A stretch of 60,750 nt of DNA from Lachnospiraceae bacterium (GCA_024693925.1 JAILKH010000196.1:1-60750); one strand, 5' to 3'. Shown: positions 27,101-36,940, counted from the first letter of the stretch. Notes: generated by a model from the letters alone, not told the origin. A program made the numbers and translations.

Positions 27101-27385
27101 CTGGATACAAATCTTACGGAAGAACTTATTGAGGAAGGCTTTGTGCGTGAGCTTATAAGTAAGATACAGACTATGCGTAAGGAAGCCGGATTCGAAGTTA
27201 TGGATAAGATTATCATTTATGCAGTCGGAAATGATAAATTAAATGATATAATGGAAAACAATAAAGCGGATATAATCAGGGATGTAATGGCTGATGATAT
27301 CATATATAATAAGACCGAGGGTTATGAGAAGGCCTGGGATATCAATGGCGAGAAGGTTACCTTGGCAGTAAAAAAATGTAATTAA
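24143..27385 (+). CDS. ileS: Isoleucyl-tRNA synthetase (eukaryote-like type)
   Basis: 1080 residues. Class I signatures HIGH (in GKPHIGHVLTRV) and KMSKS (in GNKMSKSKGN) are present, the CP1 editing domain lies between them with TTTPWTLASN, and LYKGFKIVPYCPRCGTPLS follows the family order. The length and sequence texture fit the eukaryote-like type 2 IleRS common in clostridia, which is usually less sensitive to mupirocin (from knowledge of that type). Only 91 bases separate it from pncB and no T-box leader is seen, unusual for an aminoacyl-tRNA synthetase gene of this group. Confidence 0.95.
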   Translation: MYNKVSTDLSFVEREKEIEKFWSDNDIFKKSMENRKEGETYTFYDGPPTANGKPHIGHVLTRVIKDMIPRYRTMKGYYVPRKAGWDTHGLPVELEVEVRLGLDGKEQIEEYGLDPFIKECKESVWKYKSMWEDFSGTVGFWADMDDPYVTYHDDFIESEWWALKQIWDKGLLYKGFKIVPYCPRCGTPLSSHEVAQGYITLKERTAIVRFKIKDENAYFLAWTTTPWTLASNIALCVNPEETYVKVKAADGYTYILAEALADKVLGSIEREEGTKAYEVIETYKGKDLEYKEYEPLYQCAADSVEKQHKKAFFVYVDDYVTMSDGTGIVHIAPAFGEDDARVGRKYDAPFVQMVNEQGVMKEETPFAGMRCKPTKAEVEAGAVDCDKQVLIELDKRGLLFDAPKVEHDYPHCWRCDTPLLYYARESWFIKMTEVRDDLVKNNKTVNWIPPTIGEGRFGNWLENIQDWGISRNRYWGTPLNVWECPDCGKQICIGSREELKAASGRDDALTVELHRPYIDEFTCKCPDCGKDMKRVPEVIDCWFDSGAMPFAQHHYPFENKELFESQFPAQFISEAVDQTRGWFYSLMAESTLLFNKAPYENVIVLGLVLDENGNKMSKSKGNAVDPFDALKTMGADAIRWYFYINSAPWLPNRFHDKAVMEGQRKFMGTLWNTYAFFVLYANIDNFDASKYEIVKKDGSCEACKDKTGISYDELTVMDKWILSKLNTVVGEVDDNLFNYRIPEAARALSEFVDDLSNWYVRRCRERFWAKGMEQDKINAYMTLYTSLVTIAKAAAPMIPFMTEQIYLNLVRSVDKDTPESIHLCDFPKVNKEFIDSELEKNMDEVLKIVVMGRACRNACNIKNRQPIGKMFVKAPFELSEFYKEIIEDELNVKEVEFKEDVSDYTSYSFKPQLKTLGPKYGKLIGSIKKVLSEINGIEAMSKLNSDGKLTFDIDNNEVVLSKEDLLIESVEKDGYVSESDNQVTVVLDTNLTEELIEEGFVRELISKIQTMRKEAGFEVMDKIIIYAVGNDKLNDIMENNKADIIRDVMADDIIYNKTEGYEKAWDINGEKVTLAVKKCN

Positions 27386-27416
27386 TATAAGTATATATAA
27401 CAGGGAGGATCAGAAT

Positions 27417-29882
27417 TTGGTTAAGAGTAAGCGGCAGTTTGACAAAGAAGCATTTAAAAAAGAAGTAAAGGATAATGTTAAAGCTCTTTACAGAAAGACA
27501 CTTGAAGAAGCATCGGATCAGCAGATATTTCAGGCAGTTTGTTATGCTGTAAAGGATACCATAATCGATAACTGGATGGATACTCAGAGAGCATATGAGA
27601 AGAAGGATCCAAAGACGGTATATTATCTGTCCATGGAGTTTTTAATGGGACGTGCTTTAGGTAATAATCTTATAAATCTTAAAGAGTATGGGGATGTTGC
27701 GGAAGCTCTTGACGAACTGGGAATTGATATAAATATTGTGGAGGACCAGGAAAGAGATGCGGCTCTTGGCAACGGTGGTCTCGGACGTCTTGCAGCCTGC
27801 TTTCTTGATTCGTTGGCAACCCTTGGATACAGTGCTTACGGATGCGGTATAAGATATCGTTACGGTATGTTTAAGCAGGAGATCCGTGACGGATATCAGA
27901 TAGAGGTTCCCGATAACTGGCTTAAGGATGGTAATCCTTTTGAACTTCGTCGTCCGGAATATGCCAAAACCGTTAAATTCGGCGGTTATGTAAAAGTAGA
28001 TGTTGATGAGAACGGAGAAAGTCACTTCTCTCAGGAGGGATATCAGTCGGTACAGGCTATACCTTATGATCTCCCTATAGTTGGATACGGAAACAGAATA
28101 GTAAATACTTTGAGAATATGGGATGCTCAGCCGGTGGAATGCTTCCAGCTTGATTCCTTTGACAAGGGTGATTACAGGATGGCAGTTGAGCAGGAGAATC
28201 TTGCCAAGAATATATGTGAGGTTTTATATCCCAATGATAATCATTATGCAGGAAAGGAATTAAGACTTAAACAGCAGTATTTCTTTATTTCCGCCAGTAT
28301 CCAGGAAGCAGTTGAGAAATATATGCGTTCACATGATGATATTAAGAAGCTGCATGAAAAAGTGGTATTCCAGCTTAATGATACTCATCCTACGGTAACA
28401 ATAGCAGAGCTTATGCGTATACTTATGGATGATTACGGACTCGGATGGGATGAAGCCTGGGGTGTTACCACCAAGACCTGTGCTTATACAAATCATACAA
28501 TTATGTCGGAAGCCCTGGAAAAATGGCCTATAGAGCTTTTCTCAAGACTTTTACCGAGAATTTATCAGATCATAGAAGAGATCAACAGAAGATTTATAGA
28601 CAGGATACGTGCAACATATCCAGGAAATGAGGACAAAGTCCGTAAGATGGCTATTATATATGACGGACAGGTTAAGATGGCACATCTTGCGATCTGTGCC
28701 GGCTTCTCTGTAAACGGTGTTGCCAGGTTACATACGGAGATCCTTAAAAACCAGGAGCTTAGGGATTTCTATGAGCTTATGCCGGAGAAATTCAATAATA
28801 AGACCAACGGTATTACCCAGAGAAGATTCCTGCTCCACGGAAATCCGCTGCTGGCAGACTGGGTAACCGCTCATGTAGGCAGTGACTGGATCACGAATCT
28901 TCCGAAGATAAATAAACTTAAAGTATATGCGGATGATGAAAAAGCCCAGCAAGAGTTTATGAATATCAAGTATCAGAATAAGGTACGTCTGGCAAAGTAC
29001 ATTCTTGAGAATAACGGAATAGAGGTTGATCCCAGATCTATCTTTGATGTTCAGGTTAAGAGACTTCATGAATATAAGAGACAGTTGCTCAATATCTTAC
29101 ATATTATGTATCTGTATAACGAGCTTAAGGAACATCCCGAGATGGATTTCTATCCCAGGACTTTCATATTCGGAGCAAAGGCGGCAGCAGGCTATCGTAC
29201 CGCAAAGCTTACGATCAAGCTTATTAATACGGTTGCAGATGTAATAAATAATGATTCTTCAATAGGCGGTAAGATCAAGGTTGTATTTATTGAAGATTAC
29301 CGTGTATCCAATGCAGAATGGATATTTGCGGCAGCAGATGTATCGGAGCAGATATCAACCGCAAGTAAAGAGGCATCAGGAACCGGAAATATGAAGTTTA
29401 TGCTTAACGGAGCGATTACGTTGGGAACAATGGACGGTGCCAATGTTGAGATCGTGGAAGAAGTAGGTGCAGAGAATGCCTTTATTTTCGGATTGAGTTC
29501 TCAGGAAGTAATAGATTATGAGAACAGGGGAGGATATAATCCTCAGGAGATCTTTAATAACGATCCGGATATCCGTAAGGTGTTAATGCAGCTTATAAAC
29601 GGCTATTTTGCGCCCAATGATCCGGAAATGTTCAGAGATCTTTATAATTCCCTGCTTAATACACAGGTATCATCAAGAGCAGATACCTATTTCATCCTTA
29701 AGGATTTCAAATCTTATGCGGAAGCTCAGAAAAAGGTTGAAGAGGCATATAAGGACGAGAGCAGATGGGCAAAAATGGCGATACTTAATATATCCTGCTC
29801 CGGAAAATTCACTTCGGACCGTACCATACAGCAGTATGTTGATGAGATATGGCATTTGGATAAGGTAACACTCAGAAAATAA
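27417..29882 (+). CDS. glgP: Glycogen phosphorylase
   Basis: 821 residues; TTG start at 27417 with GGGAGG upstream. The pyridoxal-phosphate lysine sits in EASGTGNMKFMLNGA, and GNGGLGRLAACFLDSLATL, FEYKRQLLN-like text (HEYKRQLLNIL) and TDGANVEI-like (MDGANVEI) complete the alpha-glucan phosphorylase signature. The enzyme releases glucose-1-phosphate from glycogen or maltodextrin. A strong hairpin at 29907-29936 ends the gene. Confidence 0.96.
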   Translation: MVKSKRQFDKEAFKKEVKDNVKALYRKTLEEASDQQIFQAVCYAVKDTIIDNWMDTQRAYEKKDPKTVYYLSMEFLMGRALGNNLINLKEYGDVAEALDELGIDINIVEDQERDAALGNGGLGRLAACFLDSLATLGYSAYGCGIRYRYGMFKQEIRDGYQIEVPDNWLKDGNPFELRRPEYAKTVKFGGYVKVDVDENGESHFSQEGYQSVQAIPYDLPIVGYGNRIVNTLRIWDAQPVECFQLDSFDKGDYRMAVEQENLAKNICEVLYPNDNHYAGKELRLKQQYFFISASIQEAVEKYMRSHDDIKKLHEKVVFQLNDTHPTVTIAELMRILMDDYGLGWDEAWGVTTKTCAYTNHTIMSEALEKWPIELFSRLLPRIYQIIEEINRRFIDRIRATYPGNEDKVRKMAIIYDGQVKMAHLAICAGFSVNGVARLHTEILKNQELRDFYELMPEKFNNKTNGITQRRFLLHGNPLLADWVTAHVGSDWITNLPKINKLKVYADDEKAQQEFMNIKYQNKVRLAKYILENNGIEVDPRSIFDVQVKRLHEYKRQLLNILHIMYLYNELKEHPEMDFYPRTFIFGAKAAAGYRTAKLTIKLINTVADVINNDSSIGGKIKVVFIEDYRVSNAEWIFAAADVSEQISTASKEASGTGNMKFMLNGAITLGTMDGANVEIVEEVGAENAFIFGLSSQEVIDYENRGGYNPQEIFNNDPDIRKVLMQLINGYFAPNDPEMFRDLYNSLLNTQVSSRADTYFILKDFKSYAEAQKKVEEAYKDESRWAKMAILNISCSGKFTSDRTIQQYVDEIWHLDKVTLRK

Positions 29883-29906
29883 CAGAAGCAAAATATATTT
29901 ATATAT

Positions 29907-29936
29907 TCACGGCACAGGGTTTTCTCTGTGCCGTGA
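29907..29936. terminator. Hairpin terminator after glgP
   Basis: TCACGGCACAG pairs with CTGTGCCGTGA across a GGTTTTCT-type loop; the T-tract after it is poor. Confidence 0.65.
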
Positions 29937-29981
29937 GTTGATTATAGGTCCTTTGATAAGACAGTGGGGTTTACGCGATAT

Positions 29982-30875
29982 ATGGATAATAATGTAAAAT
30001 CATTAAAACAGACCGAAAGAAGAGATGACTTTATTATAAAAGACAGGAAATCAGGGGCGTCTTATTACGGCGGAGATCAGAACTGGTACAGATCAAATAC
30101 CATGGCATATGCAGGCTGCGGATCGGTAGCTGCTGCCAATATGTTAAGAGCTCTTTTAAGAAAGAATCCGCAAATCCTTAAGAAGGACAATGTGGGAGAG
30201 GGAATAAAGGCAATAGTATCCGAGGAATGCTATAAAGATGATTTTGCGGAATTTATGGGCAGTATATATAAATCCATGTTTATATTTGAATTTCCGGTCA
30301 TAAGACGGATCTATGATCATGGCAAGAGAGGAAAAAAACCTCTTAAGATTCTGCCGCCGAGCTTTGGTATGAGTATAAACGGTTTTATCCGCGGAACTCT
30401 TAAATATTCTTTAAAACAGGGGATCAGTCTTCATGCACACAGCCTGCCTACGGCATTTTGCGGATATGAAAAAGGACTTGAATTTATAAAAGAAGGACTT
30501 AGGGAGAGTGGTTCTGTTGTGCTCCTGACATCACTTAACCGTCATCCCCTTAAATTGTATTACGGGAAAAGCGGAGAACTGGAGAAGGGGAATAACAGTA
30601 AGAAGGGAATAAGATCTCATTTTATGACAATAACCGGAATCGTGGAGGAGGATGAAGGGGATATTCTTATTAAATTTACAACCTGGGGCAGAGTGGCAAC
30701 CGTATCCTATAATGAACTTAACCGGTCCTGGCAGAGTATTAAAGCTTATACAAGCTGTCTTTATTATTTTACTCCTGCTGAGTCGGAGGCGGTTGTAAGG
30801 GCGGATATGAGAAAGTCCTTCGGGGTATTGTGTAAGGCTGTATTTAAGGGTTTATTCGGCTGGGCAATGAGGTGA
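29982..30875 (+). CDS. C39-like cysteine peptidase fold protein
   Basis: About 297 residues from the ATG at 29982; a GTG at 29964 is an alternative start. AGCGSVAAANMLRAL places a cysteine at the beginning of a helix as in papain-like C39/bacteriocin-processing folds, and RSHFMTITGI supplies the histidine. No signal peptide or membrane segment is visible, so it acts in the cytoplasm or is exported unconventionally. Activity is not shown; some such proteins are catalytically inert. It precedes the M15 lipoprotein gene by four bases, so the two are one transcript. Confidence 0.6.
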   Translation: MDNNVKSLKQTERRDDFIIKDRKSGASYYGGDQNWYRSNTMAYAGCGSVAAANMLRALLRKNPQILKKDNVGEGIKAIVSEECYKDDFAEFMGSIYKSMFIFEFPVIRRIYDHGKRGKKPLKILPPSFGMSINGFIRGTLKYSLKQGISLHAHSLPTAFCGYEKGLEFIKEGLRESGSVVLLTSLNRHPLKLYYGKSGELEKGNNSKKGIRSHFMTITGIVEEDEGDILIKFTTWGRVATVSYNELNRSWQSIKAYTSCLYYFTPAESEAVVRADMRKSFGVLCKAVFKGLFGWAMR

Positions 30876-30879
30876 TGGA

Positions 30880-31704
30880 ATGAAAAGACATATATTATTT
30901 AAGATATTATGTCCTGTTACGGCGGTATGTTTTTTGTGTGCCTGTGAGGCCCGTAAGGAAGCGGGGGCAGTGCAGGATATGACTTTAAATACAGAAGAAA
31001 ACAAGGTAATAAAAATCAGGGAAAATACAGAAAACGACAGGGAATCCGACAGAGAAAAGGGTTTAGAAAAGCCGGTACCCGAAACAGTATCGGGACCGGA
31101 GGTTGTGATAGATACAGATAAAGAAGAGGATTTCTATATAAGCGGGATCAACGATGAGATATTTTCCCGTATAGAGGGAAGATCATTTGCGGCGGATTGT
31201 ATCCTTAAGAGGGAGGATTTAAGATATCTTCATGTTTTACACAAGGATATAAACGGGGTTACTCATGAAGGTGAGATCATAGTAAATAAAAAAATAGCAT
31301 CGGATGTTCTTGAAATATTCAAAGTGCTTTATGAAAATAACTATCCTATTGAGAAGATCAGACTTATAGATGAATATAATGCCGATGATGAGGCTTCGAT
31401 GGAGGATAATAATTCCTCGGGATTTAATTTCAGGTTTATTCAGGGTACGGATAAAATATCAAAACATGGAATGGGAATGGCGGTGGATATAAATCCCCTG
31501 TATAACCCTTATGTTAAGGAAAAAGACGGTAACCGGATAATAGAGCCTATAAATGCAGAACCCTATACCGACAGAGAGAAACAGTTTGATTATAAGATCG
31601 AAAAAGGGGATCTTTGTTATGAGCAGTTTATAGAGCATGGTTTTATCTGGGGCGGTGAGTGGAAATCGGTGAAGGACTATCAGCATTTTGAGATCCCGGA
31701 CTAA
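30880..31704 (+). CDS. M15 family D-Ala-D-Ala carboxypeptidase-like lipoprotein
   Basis: 274 residues. Signal peptide with lipobox LCAC (Cys21), an acidic/polar linker, then the M15 domain: HGMGMAVDINP carries the zinc histidine and aspartate, and YQHFEIP the second histidine with its glutamate two residues on. Such enzymes trim the peptide stem of peptidoglycan. The start overlaps the upstream stop region (GAGGTGATGGAATG). Anchored on the outer face of the membrane. Confidence 0.85.
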   Translation: MKRHILFKILCPVTAVCFLCACEARKEAGAVQDMTLNTEENKVIKIRENTENDRESDREKGLEKPVPETVSGPEVVIDTDKEEDFYISGINDEIFSRIEGRSFAADCILKREDLRYLHVLHKDINGVTHEGEIIVNKKIASDVLEIFKVLYENNYPIEKIRLIDEYNADDEASMEDNNSSGFNFRFIQGTDKISKHGMGMAVDINPLYNPYVKEKDGNRIIEPINAEPYTDREKQFDYKIEKGDLCYEQFIEHGFIWGGEWKSVKDYQHFEIPD

Positions 31705-31812
31705 GGACAGGGAGTGTATAATTTAAAAAAACTTGCGTTAAAGGAAGGTCTATTATACAATAACTATTCGGGTGGAATAAATCAGTCGGATATTTTATAT
31801 GGAGGAGTTTTC

Positions 31813-34119
31813 ATGGTAAATTTAATGGATACAGGAGCATACCTTGTTAAGGGATCAACGGTTATTCCCGATAAAGACGACGCACTTTCAAAAGTGTCGT
31901 CGGTTCTGGGAAGACAGGTATTCAAAGATGAGGCTGCCAAAAATACGATAGCATACGGAATTCTTAAGGAGCATAATACTTCCGGTAATATGGATAAGCT
32001 TAAAGTGAAATTTGATAAGCTTACCTCTCATGATATTACCTTTGTGGGTATAATTCAGACTGCAAGGGCTTCGGGGCTTGAAAAATTTCCGATTCCCTAT
32101 GTACTTACAAACTGTCATAACAGTCTGTGTGCAGTAGGGGGAACAATAAATGAAGATGATCATTTATTCGGTCTTTCCTGTGCAAAGAGATATGGCGGAG
32201 TGTTCGTGCCTCCCCATCAGGCGGTTATCCATCAGTTTGCTAGGGAAATGCTTTCCGGATGCGGAAAGATGATATTGGGTTCGGATTCTCATACAAGATA
32301 CGGTGCTCTTGGTACCATGGCGGTAGGTGAAGGCGGTCCCGAATTGGTTAAACAGCTTCTTAACAGAACCTATGATATAGATATGCCCGGAGTTGTGGGA
32401 GTGTATTTTACCGGTGCGCCGAATCCGGGAGTCGGTCCTCAGGACGTGGCGCTTGCAATAATAGGTGCAGTGTTCAAAAACGGTTACGTTAAGAATAAAG
32501 TAATGGAATTTGTAGGTCCCGGGGTAGCTTCCTTAAGTGCCGATTTCAGGATCGGAATAGATGTAATGACTACAGAGACTACCTGCTTATCTTCAATATG
32601 GCGAACAGATGAAGAAATAGAAGAATTCTATGAAATACATGGACGAAGGGAAGAATATAAACAGCTTGATCCGGGGGATGTGGCTTACTATGACGGATTG
32701 ATAGAAATAGACTTAAGTACCGTAAAGCCCATGATAGCAATGCCCTTCCATCCGAGCAATACTTATACCATTGATGAATTAAATGCAAATCTTTCGGATA
32801 TATTGGAGGATGTTGAGAAGAAAGCGCTCGTAAGTCTTGACGGACAGGTGGAATATACCCTGAAGAATAAGATAAAGGACGGAAGATTATACGTTGATCA
32901 GGGTGTGATCGCCGGTTGTGCAGGGGGTGGTTTTGAGAATATCTGTGCAGCGGCGGATATACTTAAAGGAACCAGTATAGGAGCGGATGAGTTTACTTTA
33001 AGTGTTTATCCTGCTTCGATGCCGATATATATGGAGCTTATAAAGAATGGTTGTGCTGCAAGTATATTACAGACCGGTGCCGTTTTAAAGACAGCCTTCT
33101 GCGGTCCCTGCTTCGGGGCGGGAGATACTCCGGCGAACAATGCGTTTTCAATAAGACACTCTACCAGAAACTTCCCCAACAGGGAAGGTTCAAAGCTCCA
33201 GAACGGTCAGATATCTTCGGTGGCACTTATGGATGCCCGTTCTATTGCGGCTACGGCGGCCAATAAAGGATATCTTACACCGGCCGATAAGGTTGTTGAG
33301 GAAAAAGAACTTAAGAAATATAAATACTTCTTTGATAAGACTATATATGAAAACCGGGTATATGATTCTCATGGAGTTGCAGACCCCACAGTGGAGGTAA
33401 GATTTGGTCCCAATATCAAGGATTGGCCCAAGATGAGTGCACTTACGGATAATCTTGTATTAAGATGTGTTTCGGAAATCCATGATCCGGTTACCACCAC
33501 CGATGAGCTTATACCTTCCGGGGAAACTTCCTCTTACCGTTCGAATCCTTTGGGACTTGCGGAGTTTACTCTTTCAAGAAAGGATCCCAATTATGTAGGT
33601 CTTGCGAAGGATATGAAGAAGGTAGAAGAGGCCAGGATAGCAGGTGAACATCCTTGTGAGGTTAAGCCTGAATTGAAGGATATAATGGGAAAGATCAAGG
33701 AGAAATTCCCCTGGGTTGATCATACAAATACAGGCTTTGGCAGTACTATATTTGCGGTTAAACCCGGTGACGGATCTGCCAGAGAGCAGGCAGCTTCCTG
33801 TCAGAAGGTGCTTGGGGGCTGGGCAAATGTTGCCAATGAATATGCAACCAAGAGATATCGGTCGAACCTTATAAACTGGGGTATGCTTCCTTTCCTTATA
33901 GAAGAGGGAGAACTTCCGTTCAAGAATAAGGATTATCTGTTCTTCCCGGATATCCGTAAGGCAGTTGAGGAAAAGGCCGGGGAAATAAAAGGGTATGTTG
34001 TAGGGGATGAGCTTAAGGAATTCAGCGTTTCTCTGGGGGATCTGACAGATGATGAGAGAGAGATAATCCTGAAGGGATGCCTTATCAATTATTATGCCGC
34101 GCACAGTAGTGCAAAATGA
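31813..34119 (+). CDS. Aconitase-family hydratase (YbhJ-like)
   Basis: 768 residues from the ATG at 31813, which follows GGAGGAG at 31801-31807; a longer frame to 31714 lacks such a site. ETTCLSSIW and [18 protein letters not shown] provide the three cysteines that hold a 4Fe-4S cluster, and GSDSHTRYG the substrate histidine of the aconitase superfamily. Size and layout resemble the E. coli YbhJ-type hydratase rather than AcnA/AcnB. Substrate unknown; it stands outside any citrate-cycle cluster. A terminator follows. Confidence 0.85.
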   Translation: MVNLMDTGAYLVKGSTVIPDKDDALSKVSSVLGRQVFKDEAAKNTIAYGILKEHNTSGNMDKLKVKFDKLTSHDITFVGIIQTARASGLEKFPIPYVLTNCHNSLCAVGGTINEDDHLFGLSCAKRYGGVFVPPHQAVIHQFAREMLSGCGKMILGSDSHTRYGALGTMAVGEGGPELVKQLLNRTYDIDMPGVVGVYFTGAPNPGVGPQDVALAIIGAVFKNGYVKNKVMEFVGPGVASLSADFRIGIDVMTTETTCLSSIWRTDEEIEEFYEIHGRREEYKQLDPGDVAYYDGLIEIDLSTVKPMIAMPFHPSNTYTIDELNANLSDILEDVEKKALVSLDGQVEYTLKNKIKDGRLYVDQGVIAGCAGGGFENICAAADILKGTSIGADEFTLSVYPASMPIYMELIKNGCAASILQTGAVLKTAFCGPCFGAGDTPANNAFSIRHSTRNFPNREGSKLQNGQISSVALMDARSIAATAANKGYLTPADKVVEEKELKKYKYFFDKTIYENRVYDSHGVADPTVEVRFGPNIKDWPKMSALTDNLVLRCVSEIHDPVTTTDELIPSGETSSYRSNPLGLAEFTLSRKDPNYVGLAKDMKKVEEARIAGEHPCEVKPELKDIMGKIKEKFPWVDHTNTGFGSTIFAVKPGDGSAREQAASCQKVLGGWANVANEYATKRYRSNLINWGMLPFLIEEGELPFKNKDYLFFPDIRKAVEEKAGEIKGYVVGDELKEFSVSLGDLTDDEREIILKGCLINYYAAHSSAK

Positions 34120-34142
34120 TCGATTTTATAAATAAAAGAATT

Positions 34143-34169
34143 ACAGCCATCGGTAAAACCGATGGCTGT
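34143..34169. terminator. Bidirectional hairpin between convergent genes
   Basis: ACAGCCATCGGT (34143-34154) pairs with ACCGATGGCTGT (34158-34169). It stands between the hydratase gene and the minus-strand gene ending at 34195. Confidence 0.85.
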
Positions 34170-34194
34170 TTGTATAAATAAGCATTATGACAGT

Positions 34195-35274
34195 CTAACT
34201 TGCTACATCCAAATGTTGGATAGTGCCGGCATTGCCGTTTTCATATAAGAACATACCGGTCTTGCGGATCATGGCATTTAATGAATTATCTTCGGCATTT
34301 TTTAAGGAAAAGTCAGTGGAGACATTTCCGAGAAAAATCGCTCCCACTCCTTTTTCCGACAGTCCGTACAAGGAAGAGGTTCCGTCTTCGTTTAAGGAAT
34401 AAACAAGAAGCTTGTCCCATATGGGGTCTGCCTCATCTATCCAGCCGTTATTGTCCGAATCATAGGCTTTAAGATCCTTAAATCCGTCACCTGAAGAAGT
34501 ACCGAATAATTCAAGACCGTTATTTATAACGCCATCACCGTTTTTATCAAGGGCTAAAAAGCCACTGCCCTTATCGGGCATTGAAATATTGTCTTTAACT
34601 CCGTCTGAATCAATATCAAAAAGAAATTTTTGATCCGATACGCTTGCTATGTCGGTATTCAGATTTATTACCAAAGGATCATATAAGGCGGAGGCGTCAA
34701 AAACCATCTCCTTTTCATAATATTCTTCAAAGCTTCTGCTCATTTCAAAACTTAAATTGAAGTTAAGCTGCCGCCCGTCGGCAGTTATGACAGAGCCTTT
34801 TGTATTATAGCTTATTTTTTCCGTTTCACTAAAATAATGAGCTTCACGATTTCCTGCACCAATTAGCGGAGAAAAACCGTTGTTTGTATTTTTTGTAAAG
34901 GATGAAGAAAGAGAATCCTCTTCATCATTTAACGAAGTTTTACCGTAATCATCGTCCGTTTCCCGACCGAAGAGTAACCGCAGAAGATATACTATACATT
35001 CGGTCCTTATACGGTTCATTGCACTTTCTTCAAAATGAGTGTGTGTAATACGCGAGGTCGTCATAGCTTCAAATTGTTTTTTCAGATTATCCAGGGAACT
35101 TTGAAAGTTTCCCGTGGGCGATAATGAAGCATCTTTACTGTTTGCGTCATTTAACGTAACACTATCATTGTTTATTGTGCTTTTGGCATCTATAGAGCTG
35201 CCATACGCATCCATGCGAAGAGCGGAATAACTCCTAACGGATTCCATTCCTACGTTGCTTGTAGAAATGATCAA
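34195..35274 (-). CDS. EF-hand/VCBS-like calcium-binding repeat protein
   Basis: 359 residues. TTG start at 35274 with AGGGGG upstream at good distance. The C-terminal third carries Ca-binding loops of EF-hand or dockerin type: DIDSDGVKDN, LDKNGDGVINNG and YDSDNNGWIDEAD, in a layout also seen in VCBS and hemolysin-like surface proteins. The N-terminal half is rich in Ser, Asn and Thr, without a signal peptide, so it may be secreted by an unusual route or be intracellular. Exact function unknown. Confidence 0.7.
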   Translation of the reverse strand: MIISTSNVGMESVRSYSALRMDAYGSSIDAKSTINNDSVTLNDANSKDASLSPTGNFQSSLDNLKKQFEAMTTSRITHTHFEESAMNRIRTECIVYLLRLLFGRETDDDYGKTSLNDEEDSLSSSFTKNTNNGFSPLIGAGNREAHYFSETEKISYNTKGSVITADGRQLNFNLSFEMSRSFEEYYEKEMVFDASALYDPLVINLNTDIASVSDQKFLFDIDSDGVKDNISMPDKGSGFLALDKNGDGVINNGLELFGTSSGDGFKDLKAYDSDNNGWIDEADPIWDKLLVYSLNEDGTSSLYGLSEKGVGAIFLGNVSTDFSLKNAEDNSLNAMIRKTGMFLYENGNAGTIQHLDVAS

Positions 35275-35497
35275 TATTAATCCCCCTTTGACCAGGAATG
35301 AAGCCGGTATTCCGGCTTAATCCTTAAATATTAAGTGTTTTAAGATTCGCACCTGTGCGGTTGACATTTATTCAATTGTAGGCCTTTGTGTAATTACACA
35401 TCTAATAGTTATATCGGAAAATTTAATATATAATTAACCCCGGATGTGATCTGAGAAAAGATTTCCCTAATAATTGCCAATAAAGTCAGACATTCGT

Positions 35498-35761
35498 TCA
35501 GTCTTCGTCAAGAACCTCGAATTCAAGAAAGTCAAAATCAACGGAATCTATGAAATTATCGGGATAGAAACGGCATTTGGAATGGCGTTTGAAATCCGAA
35601 ACGGTACTGTCAAGCCATATGGGTTTGCTAAGATCAAAGTTATAACACAGCGTTTCCAGGGCATCAAATATCTTATGGGTTCTTGTATCATCTTCGGGAT
35701 TTTCTATAACCATATCTTTAAGAATTCTGTTGTTTTTTATGATCTTACCCCATATACGCAT
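35498..35761 (-). CDS. Small conserved-looking protein, unknown function
   Basis: 87 residues, beginning MRIWGKIIKNNRILKDM and containing THKIFDALETLCYNFDL, PIWLD, then FKRHSKCRFYPDNFID. The texture matches a small protein I recall as common in Lachnospiraceae genomes (memory, unchecked). No domain or signal peptide. It lies between the EF-hand protein and the small alarmone synthetase, on the minus strand. Confidence 0.75.
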   Translation of the reverse strand: MRIWGKIIKNNRILKDMVIENPEDDTRTHKIFDALETLCYNFDLSKPIWLDSTVSDFKRHSKCRFYPDNFIDSVDFDFLEFEVLDED

Positions 35762-35967
35762 TTTATGATCCTTTTGGTATGCTATTGATAAAAATTATAT
35801 AAATACACTATATAATGTTTAAAAAAGTGTGAACTTCATGCATTTTTGTACAGTTTATGTTATAATAAATTGAATTGGTTTGTCTATATGTTTTTATTTT
35901 TTTTTGGATAAATAGGGTAATATCCGATTATTATACAGAATAAATTAGTATAAAGTGAGGTATAACG

Positions 35968-36624
35968 GTGGAGTATAAACCGGGAAGTGCCAATCAGGTT
36001 AATGATTGGCAGACAATGATTTTATTATACAATTCGGCATTAAAAGAAGTCGGTACAAAGCTTGAAATATTAAATGATGAATTTCAGCATATTCATCAAT
36101 ATAATCCTATAGAACATATAAAGTCGCGTGTAAAAACCTCTGAAAGTATTGTAAGAAAGCTAAAAAAGAGAGGTTATGAATCCACACTTGAAAATATGCA
36201 GAAGTATATTAATGATATTGCGGGGATCAGGGTAATATGTTCCTTTACTTCGGATATATACAGGATTGCGGATATGCTTGCGAATCAAAGTGATGTCAAG
36301 GTTTTATATATAAAGGATTATATAAAAACTCCGAAGGAAAGCGGATATAAGAGTTATCATATGATAATAAGTATTCCCATATACCTTTCGGACAGTGTTA
36401 TAGATACCAAGGTTGAAGTACAGATAAGAACCGTTGCCATGGATTTTTGGGCCAGCCTGGAGCATAAAATGAATTATAAATTTGATATGAACGCTCCCGA
36501 AGATATAAAGAGGGAATTGTATGAGTGTGCCCAGATGGTGTCGGCGCTGGACGACAGAATGCTTCAGTTAAATGAGGAAATAAGAGAAGCAAAGAAGCTT
36601 GAAGAAAAAGCGGGAACAACATAG
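35968..36624 (+). CDS. Small alarmone synthetase, RelQ-type GTP pyrophosphokinase
   Basis: 218 residues; GTG start at 35968 with GAGGTATAACG before it. RelA/SpoT synthetase domain only: DIAGIRVICSF, PKESGYKSYHMII, VEVQIRTVAMDFWASLEHKMNYK carry the GTP- and ATP-binding motifs; there is no HD, TGS or ACT domain, as in the YjbM/RelQ class. It makes (p)ppGpp as a stress signal. A hairpin after the stop ends its transcript. Confidence 0.93.
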   Translation: MEYKPGSANQVNDWQTMILLYNSALKEVGTKLEILNDEFQHIHQYNPIEHIKSRVKTSESIVRKLKKRGYESTLENMQKYINDIAGIRVICSFTSDIYRIADMLANQSDVKVLYIKDYIKTPKESGYKSYHMIISIPIYLSDSVIDTKVEVQIRTVAMDFWASLEHKMNYKFDMNAPEDIKRELYECAQMVSALDDRMLQLNEEIREAKKLEEKAGTT

Positions 36625-36667
36625 AAGGGATCATAAAAATCATAAAATATCATAAAACATGAGGAGT

Positions 36668-36694
36668 GCCCAGGTGGATGAGAATCACCTGGGC
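36668..36694 (+). terminator. Hairpin after the alarmone synthetase gene
   Basis: GCCCAGGTG pairs perfectly with CACCTGGGC over a nine-base loop. Only AATATT follows rather than a long T-tract. In the rest of 36625-36940 I see AT-rich sequence and the promoter at 36862-36890. Confidence 0.7.
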
Positions 36695-36861
36695 AATATT
36701 ATGAAAAAATTTATCAAATTTTCTCTTCGTTATTTATGATGAAATGTTACCAATTTTTTATGAACAAATAATGAACAAAATATTAATATATAGTTAAAAC
36801 GCACAAAATATACAGTGTGATTTCCTGTTTTGCTAACAAAGTGCACAAAACAAACGAGTTC

Positions 36862-36890
36862 TTGTTTTTAAAGGTAAAAAATGGTAAACT
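36862..36890 (+). promoter_or_regulatory. Candidate promoter of the coiled-coil gene
   Basis: TTGTTT (36862-36867), 17-base spacer, TAAACT (36885-36890), about 50 bases before the ATG at 36941. Confidence 0.45.
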
Positions 36891-36940
36891 ACTAAAGATT
36901 ATTGTTTTTTTATTTGATTAGATTTAGGAGTGAGGATATT

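Noticed and set aside
35330-35365. Short CGCACCTGTGCG palindrome upstream of the EF-hand gene
   Set aside because: A small hairpin is present, but it is neither followed by a T-run nor near a promoter that I can define, and it has no second copy.
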